Of a DNA stretch of 64,000 nucleotides, positions 1-9,600 are shown in pieces. The notes beneath the pieces were generated by a model, which saw only the letters and a program-made list of their open reading frames with translations, was not told the origin of the DNA and did no database searches. Where the stretch lies: positions 371,354 through 435,353 of the forward strand of contig JAULBX010001114.1 in the NCBI GenBank assembly GCA_032358255.1. The letters run 5' to 3'. This stretch comes from Heterotrichella gracilis (Eukaryota; Sar; Xanthophyceae; Tribonematales; Xanthonemataceae). The translations under genes and the position numbers were made by a program. Within the stretch, counting starts at the first letter, position 1; each line of letters begins with the position of its first letter.

Positions 1-58
1 TTCCCCTTCCTCCCCCTACGCTCCTCACCCACCATTCGCCCCCCTGCCCCCACCGCAG

Positions 59-3000
59 CCGCCGTTGCCTTTCAGCTTCTGTCCGGCCACAAGCTGCTGC
101 CCGTGCGCTACAGCCTCATGGACTACCACTCGCGCCTGGCCTCCCTGCAGATGATGGACATGCCGGGGGTGCCGGTGCAGATGCACGCAATGACAAAGTC
201 CATGCTGGCGCCAATGCCCTCCGCCCGCCCGCCCATCGCCTCGTACATCGGAGCGCCGTTCTTCCAGGTGGGTTTGGGAGGCGGGAGGTGCATTCTGGCA
301 GTACATCTACATGGGTAGGGATGGTGTCGACCACCGCCGGCAAGGTAGTGGTGGCATGGGGCCTGTTGGAAGGTGGATTGTGTTTCCCCGAAAGGAGGAT
401 TTGCTTCTGCGCGCACTTCCTGTTCAACCACAGGCTGCGTAGGCATTGACTGCATTTTACTTTTGTTTTTTGCCCGCTCTCCCCAGGAGGACCTGCTTCT
501 GCGCGCGCTTCGCTTTTTGGACACCCTTCTCCAGAAGGACACCATGCAGAAGGCGGCCTTCCTGTCGGACCTGGGCAGGTTCTGGGCGCAGTTTGACCGG
601 AGAGTGCTCAGATACAAGGTGGGGGATGGGCCAGGCGCGCGTTAAATGCACGTACCTAGCTCTGACGTGACTGCACTGCATGGCCAGGGCATGCCTGTTG
701 GGCATGAGTTGGACAAGATCTGTTTCCTGCGTCACCGTCAGGATGGGGACCTGATGCTTGGCAGCAGCATTTGAAGGATTGGATGGCCATGGCAAGTGGG
801 CACTTTTTGGTGGATGCATTGTACCTAGAACATGCAAGTATGTGTATCGGTATGACAGCATTCGGGAATTTGTATGTAATTTCCTTATATCTTTTCAATC
901 AATTTCCTGGTGACCGCTAACATTATCACCCCCGCAGGTGCTCCCTCCCTTGCTTCAAGAGCTGCGCAACGAGTCCCTGCAGCAGGTGGTGCTACCACTG
1001 GTCTTGGAGATCATCCAGCAGCAGGAGCGTGACGACTACGCGGAGTACACCCTGCCCGCGCTGCGCCCCATCTTTGAGAGCGCCAAGGGCGAGACGCTGC
1101 ACTTTCTGATCAAGAGCACGGAGCTGCTGGTGAAGAACATGCCGCAGGAGAACGTGTCGGACATGGTGGTGCCGCTGTTTGCGCGCGCGGCGGAGATAGG
1201 TGGGTGGGCGGGCGGGGCTGGGGGTAAAACCCAATCTATTTAAAAAAAAAAAAAATACCAGGTGTCAAAATTGAGATTATTTTTTGTTTATCTGTTGGAT
1301 TTATTTGCACCTAAAACCAGAAATTTTAAGGGTGTCTGACATGGCGGTGTCTCTGCTTACGCGCACGGCGGAGATGGGTGGGGGGAGGCATGCGGATGGG
1401 TAACCGTAGGATTCCATGTTGTGCGCTGTTTGGGTGCGCCAAAGAGATTGGGGAGGGGGAACTTGGTGCGAAATTACCTGCAAATTTGTTCAAGGCCGGG
1501 TTGGAAGTTGGGCGTCATCAAATTGAAAGGCATGGTCAAATTGCTACTTAGCCTGCTGTAGTTTAGATCTTGATGTAATGCACCTTGTCCATGCCAACCC
1601 CTTGTGCGCAGGCGAGCCCCGCACGCAGGAGGAGATGCTTAAGAAGGTGCCCCTCATCATGGACCAGGCAGACTACCTCAGTGTGAAGCAGCGCATCCTG
1701 CCCGCGGCGCACACGCTGTGCCTGCGCACAACCTCGGCGGCGGTGCGTGAAAACCCGTAGCAAGCAGTACACGCTTTGTTCCATGTCAACAAGTAGCTGG
1801 CTGCCAACTGCGCCATGCAGAGCAGCCGATGCCATCTCCCTACAAGCCCTCCAAGTGCATGTTATGACTTGTATGAATTGTTGCAATACAGCAGATCGGA
1901 ATTCAGCCGTGCATATGGGGGCCACGCAGTCCTGCTGGTTGCATGCGTTCCAGCAGTACAGCATGATTAGCACCCTTGTGTGTGCATTCTCTTTATGAAC
2001 ATTTCTGAGTATCATGATCCTTTGTGCGCATTAACTCCCTGGTGGCCATTGGCAAGCTGATGCCCAAGATGGGCAACAAATTAGCATCCCCATGGGTATA
2101 GGTGGTGCACTTTCGTCCATGGCTAGTTGCACACATCCCAGCATGAAGCCATCCTCATGCCCATCTCTTGATACAAAACGTCCCTGTGTGCCAGGTGCGT
2201 GTCAACTCCCTGGTGGCCATGGGCAAGCTGGTGCCCAAGATGGGCAAGGAGGAGGCCGAAAAGATGGTCGAGACGGCATCCAAGATCGTGAGCGTGGACA
2301 AGAGCCCGCCCACGCTGATGTGTGTGATGGGGGTCGGGGACGCGATCGCCAAGCAGTGGGGCCCCGAGGTGGCTGCGGAGCGTGTGATCCCCATGATCAG
2401 TCCGCTGCTGGTGGCGCCCTCGCTCAACTCGCAGCAGTTCGCGACGGCCATGAAGTGAGTGTGGGTGGGAGGAGGGGAAGGCGCATGGTTGTCGACGGGC
2501 GATGCCTTTGGTGTTTAGGGTTCAGCGTTTAGGGCCTACGTTGCATGCAGAAGGAATTGCAATCAGCAGCATGTGTCCCAAGCATTCAGCTGTCAGCTTG
2601 GAAGTGGATTTAGAAAGGCTGCCTTTTGCATCGTTATGCCAGAAGTACCATGGAGGGGTGTACGTGGCCAGCCGGTGACCACCACATGGCCCATTTTTTT
2701 GGCATGGTTGGCCCGCTGCTGCTGGTGCCCTCACTCATTCGCAGCAGCGTGCAACACCATGAGTGGGTGTGCGGGATGTGTAGAGGGAGAGGGGAGAGGG
2801 GGAGATGCAGCTTGGTCAGTGGGCATGCCTGCAGTGCGTATATTGCACGCGTTTTGCACTTATCTTAAAACAGATGGGACCATCTTGTATCAGAATGTAG
2901 GCTGATGTTTGGCTGGCCAATGTGTACCTGCCATGTGACGTTTCGGGTGTGACTCTGTGTGCAGGATGATGCGGGACATGCTGAAGCGCATTGAGGCCAG

Positions 3001-5087
3001 GCGGGGCGATGGCTCAGCGACAGATGCGGACATCCCACGCCAACTGCCAGCTGCCAGGGTATGCGAATAAAAATAAAAAAATTCATTATATTGGGATCAG
3101 TTTCAATGTATCAAATCATTGTGTGATAAAAAGCCAGCCGCAGTTGGTACGCGCGTGCCCACTTCACATGATCCATTGTCCTTGATGAGTATCACAAAGC
3201 TTTGACAACGACATGATCTGGTTTGCATGGGTAAACCAGCCATCCCTTTCCTTGAATGCTAACCTGGCTTCAAAAACTGGAAAGCAAATACTTACTTACT
3301 TACTTACTTACTTACTTTCCTTGAATGCCCATGTGCCTTTTTACATGAGCATGATGTGCATTGGCGGGATGCTGATGTGTCGCTGTGTGATGCCACAGGG
3401 CACCAGTACCGCCAGTGCATCGGAGTGGACCTCGCAGCCATCCACTGCCGCCACTAGCACAGCCACGGTACCGCCGCCGCCCCTACCCAACCCCATGGCG
3501 CCAATGAGGTGAGTGCAGTGTGGTGGCTATATATGCCAAGAAACGCACCATGCATGCCAAGAGTGTCACCTGATGAATATCAAGATAGGAACCACAAGGT
3601 CATTAACTTCCATCAGCAATCTCACGTGCTCTTGCTGATGTCAACATCTGCTTTCGAAAGTAAATTGGTATTTGAGTGGGTAAAATAATATTGTAAACAT
3701 TGTACTGGTAAAATTGGGTATGGGTATGGCTATGGCTATGGCTATGGGTATGGGTAATAGAGTAATGGGTAAAATGGGTGAGTTGAATGAAACATGTAAT
3801 AAATCCTCTCCACGGCACAGGCCCAAGACCGACTCTGCCGCCAGTGCACGCCCCTCCTCCGAGCCCTTCTCATGGCCTGCATCTGGCAGCGGGCAGCCCC
3901 CGCTAGCCACCCCCGCTCTGCCTGCCAACGGGGCACCCGGTGCGCGCCAATCCTATTTCCCCGCCAACAACAACCGGTACAACTCTGTGGCGTCAGGTGG
4001 GTTGTGTACCCCGCACAGTTGATCAGTGCATCGGCTTGAATAACATGACTTATGGTTTTTCAGTGCTATGGCACTGCTGGTCATTTTCATGGTACAAAGC
4101 ATCAAGTTGTTGCAATTGACCTGGTCAAATAAGACAACCTCTCCTATGTTAACCTTATGAACCCAGTATTAGTTGATTAAGCATTAAATATTAATCTTAT
4201 TGCCCTTGACTTCTCCCTGCTGTCCCCCCCTTGCAGCTGGGGACGACATGTTCCGTGAGACCACCTACCAAGACGCCTCCCTTGCCTCACTGGGGGCTCT
4301 CAATCTGGGGCCGCCGCAGGGGGTGCCGCCTGCCAGCTCAGACCTTGGGGTGTCCGACCCATTTGGGCTGGGGCTGAACATGGGACCAGCGGCAGGTGCG
4401 GGTGTTGGTCGGACACACAGGGGATGGTGCCCTGGTTGCTAGGGTTGTTGACAGTACTGCATGCGTTGTCATCAATGGTGTACGGCCTGGCAACTGGCTG
4501 TAGGCACTGTCATCAATGGTGTGATTTTGCAGTGCCAAGGTAGAGCTGGGTGGTGGGAGCTGTGCAAGGGTGGTTGCCGACCTGGGTGCTGCCAAGGGTA
4601 ATGAGATAATAATAGTCCTATTATTATCTTATTACCCTTGGTGCTGCTGGAGTGGCATGCAACTTAACAAAATGACGGGGGGATTTTGCATGGACGCTGA
4701 GAACGATTATGGAAGGGGGTGGCGCAATGTTGGGACCCGCAACAATTGCGCATCCCAGCACTTGATTATGACATATCTCCCAATGCCCCAATCTTCTCGC
4801 TCCTCATCTTGCGCGGCAGGCAGTTGCTGAAGCTCACCTCGTTTGCAGCCATGCGCGCTGTTGTTTTCCACCCCCTATTGACACGTGGCTGCGTATGTGC
4901 AGGCCGTGGTGGCCAGGCCTTGAGACCCGCTGCGCAGGCCACCAACCGATCAGACCCCTTTGACTCCCTGGTGCTGCAGTCCTCAGCCACCACGTACGAG
5001 TACTCTTCAAGCGGCATGCAGCACATGCCTGTTGCCAGTGGGAGCCGGCCTGGGCAAGGATCCAATCCTGGGGCATCACTCATCTAG
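59..5087 (+). CDS. SCYL2: SCY1-like pseudokinase, SCYL2 type (3' part, gene starts left of window)
   Basis: SCYL2 proteins are catalytically weak kinase-like adaptors of clathrin-coated vesicles at the trans-Golgi and endosomes. The kinase domain lies outside the window; what is seen is the linker, the HEAT-repeat region and the tail. Exons read as 59-267, 487-618, 938-1199, 1612-1742, 2195-2454, 2965-3058, 3399-3508, 3821-3996, 4237-4395 and 4903-5087, with TAG at 5085-5087; all phases join. Diagnostic blocks are LRALRFLDTLLQKDTMQKAA, LPPLLQELRNESLQQVVLP and AVRVNSLVAMGKLVPKMG, which follow the order of animal SCYL2. The tail is low-complexity, rich in Ser, Pro and Gly, with two DPF tripeptides (SDPFGLG in exon 9, SDPFDSL in exon 10), the motif that binds AP-2 α-ear. 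Family assignment is firm; SCYL1/3 are less likely because of the RVNSL...GK block and the DPF tail. Confidence 0.88.
383..420 (+). pseudogene. Decayed copy of SCYL2 exon 2 acceptor edge
   Basis: Intronic sequence GGAGGATTTGCTTCTGCGCG closely repeats the start of the real exon at 487 (GGAGGACCTGCTTCTGCGCG), including the upstream pyrimidine stretch. Its AG acceptor is broken (CCCCGAAAGG in place of CCCCAGG). Confidence 0.6.
1332..1385 (+). pseudogene. Decayed copy of SCYL2 exon 3 donor edge
   Basis: About 53 bases resemble the last part of exon 3 plus its donor (1154-1206), for example ACATGGCGGTGTCTCTGC against ACATGGTGGTGCCGCTGT, followed in both by GCGGAGAT and a GGTGGG-like donor. Confidence 0.65.
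2024..2076 (+). pseudogene. Decayed copy of SCYL2 exon 5 start
   Basis: The sequence encodes a near copy of VRVNSLVAMGKLVPKMG (reading VRINSLVAIGKLMPKMG), matching the first 53 bases of the exon at 2195. It has no good acceptor just before it and diverges after GGGCAA, so it is best read as an intronic relic, although use as an alternative exon cannot be ruled out without RNA. Confidence 0.65.
2709..2772 (+). pseudogene. Decayed copy of SCYL2 exon 5 end
   Basis: GGCCCGCTGCTGCTGGTGCC and the following bases repeat the end of exon 5 and its donor (2399-2464), with small insertions and a weakened donor (ATGAGTGGGTG in place of ATGAAGTGAGTG). The relic lies in the intron that follows its parent exon. 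Confidence 0.6.
3260..3314 (+). mobile_element. 5'-truncated SINE-like insertion, family A
   Basis: Fifty-five bases inside an SCYL2 intron run from TAACCTGGCTTCAAAAACTG into a (TACT)n tail. The exact 14-base sequence CTTTCCTTGAATGC stands on both sides (3246-3259 and 3315-3328), as expected of a target-site duplication. The 3' module matches the longer element at 32709-32942. Confidence 0.75.
4593..4640. repeat. Near-perfect fold-back hairpin with short flanking direct repeat
   Basis: Arms 4593-4615 and 4618-4640 are inverted copies of 23 bases with a single mismatch and a 2-base loop; the arms begin CAAGGGTAAT. The octamer GGTGCTGC occurs directly on both sides (4585-4592 and 4640-4647), which would fit a target-site duplication of a tiny fold-back element. 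It lies in the last SCYL2 intron. Confidence 0.7.
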
Positions 5088-5241
5088 CGAAGTGCAGCAA
5101 GTCCTGGGCAAGGAAATTGTTGCAAGTGTTGCAGCCACTCCTGCACTGGGTACATGTATTTGTAGACCACTATTTAGGTGCTGCACCTCCGGCCCCAGTG
5201 GGCCTGTGAATGCCTGTTGATTGGTACAAAGTCGTTTGAAC

Positions 5242-5333
5242 CTTGGGTCTGCTTGGGGGGCACGTGTCGCGTACACTATTGATCGTGCTTTGGGTCTGGT
5301 TGGGGCCATGCGTGGCGTACACTATTGATCATG
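5242..5333. repeat. 46-bp tandem duplication
   Basis: Two adjacent units, 5242-5287 and 5288-5333, share TTGGGTCT near the start and CGTACACTATTGATC near the end, with scattered substitutions between. The location is downstream of the SCYL2 stop codon. Confidence 0.8.
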
Positions 5334-5365
5334 CCCTGTTTCGGGTTGCTATGAATTTCACATTG

Positions 5366-5428
5366 TATGCCCCTCAAGGGCACACAGGGCAATATGCCGA
5401 TGACGGCTTGGAACGCCTTTTGTTTGTT
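5366..5428 (+). mobile_element. Short SINE-like insertion, family B
   Basis: Sixty-three bases end in TTTTGTTTGTTT and contain the core GCCGATGACGGCTTGGAACG. The exact 14-base repeat TGAATTTCACATTG flanks the segment (5352-5365 and 5429-5442). The core and tail recur in reverse orientation at 41901-41958, again with its own flanking duplication. Confidence 0.75.
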
Positions 5429-6609
5429 TGAATTTCACATTGCAGCAATGGGGTTGTTCCTGCACGAGTTGATTCGCTGGACCAGGTATAGGATATTGGG
5501 TCATCCTGCTCAAGGGGTCAGGGCCTGTGCTGCCAGTAGCTGGCAGAGCGAACAGGCAACTATCCGGTAAATTATGGGAGTTGATTATAGATTGTGATAT
5601 TGTAACGTTTGACAGTGTCAAGATGAACTGCAAAACATGACATTCAATCGGTGGTGGAAGTGAAGTTCCTGCAGGCCGAGTGCACCAGGTCCTGTGTCAT
5701 CACCAAGCATTCAGTAAGCAGTGATCACCCAACATGCACTGCGCTGTAAATTTGTCATGGCATTGCTACACACCGTGACAAGCGTGACGCTGTGTCCTCT
5801 GCCAATGTATTAGTAATACATCTATAAGTAAGACTTCTTGGTGTTCATATTGCTAATACATTTCACACCATTGCTCGCTGCTGGCGTGCATACAAAACAG
5901 TCAAGCAATGCCACGATATACGTGACGCAGCCACTAATTTAGACGACAGAAATGAGCCAGACCATAAGGGTCCTGTCAATTGACTACTAGTAAGCTTGCA
6001 AGCAGCAATAAACCCATATTGCACGTAGTGGCAGTATACCAGTTGCTTCCCGATAGATGGATGCATCCTGCTTTGGAGAATCACTGATAATGATTATGAA
6101 TTAGTTCCGCGTATACCCCCCTGCTTATACTGCTCCTGCGCATTGCTCCCCCTTGCAGTCATACGTGATTTTGTACGCCACAGACTTGACCTGCACGTCC
6201 TCCCGCACGCTGAAGTTGATTGGCTCAATGGGCGCAGCGGCCTTCCAGGTGCCGCATGCCGCCTGCTGGAGGTGCAGCGAGCAGCCATCCCTGCACGCAT
6301 GCAACGGCCACTGTCAAATATGCACTCATATTCAGGATGCCGATGGACCATGCTAGGAATGTGCTATGTAAATGAGGCCCAGGATTGTGTGCTGCAATTT
6401 TGTTCTGACCCCAACAGGATCCTGTTACGTGTATACGCATACCGGCGGTTGCGCATGTCCCCGAGAACAAAATCATGATAGCAGGCCGTCAGAAATGAAC
6501 GAGTACAGTATGCGTCCCCACCTTCAACTGCAAACCTATTTTCGATATTGAAAGACATTATTATGCTCAAGCAGCACCAGCCTGCGTGCATATGCATCAT
6601 GTCCTGCAC

Positions 6610-9600
6610 TCACATCTCGTTCGAGAAGCCCACTGACACGTTCCCCCTGTACCCCTCCTCCCACGTGGCCAGCAGGTGGTACGAGCTGGCTGACCCCTCC
6701 ACAAAGTTGAAGTAGTCGATGGTGCCGTTGGCCGGGCCCCTGACATTGAAGCAGTCCAGGCACACCTCCACCGCCTGTGTGCACACCACCACCAGCAGCG
6801 CCTTGTTGGCGTCCGTCACCAGGCCCGTCTCGCTGCAGTATGCCATGTCCACTGCGTACATCTGGCACACAGGCCTGCGCAGGGGAAGGGGCAAGCATGA
6901 GTGAGACGGCCCTGGCATTTGTTCAGAATTTTCCAAGATCTACCATGTATTGCTTATATATTCAAAATATTAGGTACAATTTACAACATAAATTCATTTA
7001 CATAACAGCCCCGATGCACTGCGCCTGACATTGTGCAAACTGCACGCATGGACAGGCATGATTTACGGACAAGACAGCAAATGTGGCAGTACACATGCGT
7101 GCGCAAAGTGCACAAGCATGGATTGGTTTCTGAGAGTTTAGGTTCCAAGGTGCGTACTGTTGGCAGTAGCTTGTTGCTGTCTGCACTCGAATGTCCCCAC
7201 ATGACAACACGTCCTGCGTTGGCTCCACCACTGGCAGCAGTGTGCTGATGCTGGCGGTGAAGTTGATGCCTGTCTTCAGGCACTCAAAGGGGTCCTGGGG
7301 GAGAGGACACTGCTTTCTATATTTCAAATTTACAAAGGAAATACATATTTGTTTTAAAAGTATATGTGAGTCAATTTATTTGATAACCATGTGTCGTGTG
7401 GAGTGCCAAAAGCTACAGCTGTCAATATGCAGCCGGGAACAAGTAGTGCACATTTAAGCTTGAGCACACAATGCAGATGTGCAGGTATGTGTGTCAGCGG
7501 ATGCTTGGTGCATGGCATGGCATGGTGCGCACCTTCATGGGCAGTGTGTGTGTGCAGGTATATTGGTAGGTACCGCTGCCCAGGTCAGTTGGGGGCAGGG
7601 CGGTGCAGTACTGCTCGGGGACAAGGCTGGATGCTGCAGGGCACAGCATAGATACTGTCAGTCAGTGTGCGGGCTTGCGATGACGGCGCATTGGTGACCC
7701 ATTGGCGTGGATGGGTTTGAATGGCATTGAACTCCATCTTGGTATTGAGGCCCTGGTGACTGTGCAGCAACCATGTCATGAGATCCTGTCCTTAGCACAG
7801 TGAGATACACCATGCAGTTGCACAATGTGGCTACATGTCATGTGTGGCACCATATATCTAGGTTGAGGGTAACAGTAGTGCCCTATTTATGTCACCACTA
7901 TTACCCTCAACATAACCCTAACCAGGCTGGCGCGCACCTGATGAGCTGAAGTTGGCACTGACCAGCGCATTGCTGCTGGGCGTCTGCGTGTAGTTGAAGG
8001 TCATGATGGCAGTGGTGCGCAGGTCCATGCCGGCGTTGGCGGGCGCCATCTCAATTGCAATCTGCGGGGGCCCATACACCACCAGGTTGACCTCAATGGT
8101 GCCGATGATGTGCTTGCTGGGCACCCGGTGGCCCCTCTGGTAGATGGTGATGACCGCCTTGGACTGGCCAATCCCTACGCGCAGATTAATTAATTTATTT
8201 CACAGTAAATTCCAAATTTTACACCAAATTGAATTGTACACACGGAGTGGAAGTTTGATAATCACAAGTGTTTATCAGTATATATATACTATATATATAT
8301 AGTATTGTGTTGCATTTCTCATGGCATCAGGAATGAAGATGACTACTAGTGGGCCATCACCTGCATCAACATGAGCAAGACTGCAAATGGCAATACAGAC
8401 AGGGACAGTACTTCCATCACTACCAATTCAATGCAGCATTCTGTAACGTAATTGGAATGCGGTGCACAGACTGGTGTGCAGGCTGGCCCCGACCCAGGGT
8501 GCAACTGTGGGATGCCTGTCCGGTCCTTACCAGCTATGGCAGGGTAGATGGTGTAGTTGAATGGCTCAGGAAGGCTGGTCTCCAGCCTCCCATCAGGCTG
8601 TGCCAGGGTCAGCCAACCATCAGCGCCCTCTGGATAGCTGACATTGGCAGCGTACAAGGCCTGCAGCAATGAGAAAACACATCAGATATCAGCATTCAAA
8701 ACCAGTTTGATCATAAAGGCCGCTTTGTGCAACTGCAAGTCACTGATGCAGTGGGTAATATGTTTGTATTTTCATGCACATTGCAGGTCACCCTCTGCCC
8801 CCCCCCTTTTGTGCACCTACATTGTACTTTGTTTCTGGGTTGCACAGCAGCTGGTCCAGCACCAGGAAGGGCCCATCTGTGACCAGCGCACTGAGGCACA
8901 CAGCATGCGGCTCCTTGCACCTGGCCAGGGTGATGTTGGCATCCACAACGGGCGGGGGCGTGGAAGAGGGGCTCTCCGAATCTGGTGTGGGTGCTTCAGC
9001 GGGCGACTCTCCTGATGGCGTGGGTGCCTCAGCGGGCGACTGTGCTGAGGGTGCTGGTGCCTCTGATGGGGGGGGTGAGCCGCTGGATGTGGGTGGTGGA
9101 GGGGATGTGGACTTGGTAGGGGATGGTGGAGGGCTTAGGGAAGAGACTGGGATGCGAGGTGGTGGGCTGCGGCGGGGTGGTTGGGGAGGCGCTTGCACAG
9201 TGTCGTTCTTGTTGCCTGCATGCACAGGAAGTGTTGGCCTGGTTGTTGCCGCATGTGCAATTGATCAGTGAATTTATGCGTGGCTGCAAAATCAGATACC
9301 CTAAGAGGGCTACTAGGTCCATGTCCAATGTCCCCATTGTGCATATATGATCCTGCATGTGCATATAATGGGACTAATTGAAGGCAGAAAGTACTTCAGG
9401 ATATGTGTTTCCTGCATGGCCGCAAAATCATGTATGCTTACTGGGGACATGTCACGTCGTGTGGCCATTATTATCCTGTGATGGCACCTATTTATAACAG
9501 CAAAACAAAATTATGGTCGTTTGGTACAGAACGCGCAACCTACCTGTTGGCCTGGGTGGTGGTGGCGGAGGTGGCCTTGGTGGGGAGCTGGGTGGCTCGT

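Larger units (their letters stand above)
5088..6609. other. Region between convergent SCYL2 and PA14-glycoprotein genes
   Basis: This stretch presumably holds both 3' untranslated regions. It contains a 46-base tandem duplication at 5242-5333 and a short SINE-like insertion at 5366-5428. TGTAA, the usual green-algal polyadenylation signal, occurs near 5603 and 5747. I see no further coding potential. Confidence 0.5.

Noticed and set aside
8272-8310. AT-rich palindromic stretch in a PA14-gene intron
   Set aside because: A simple (TA)n repeat gives the symmetry; no further structure.
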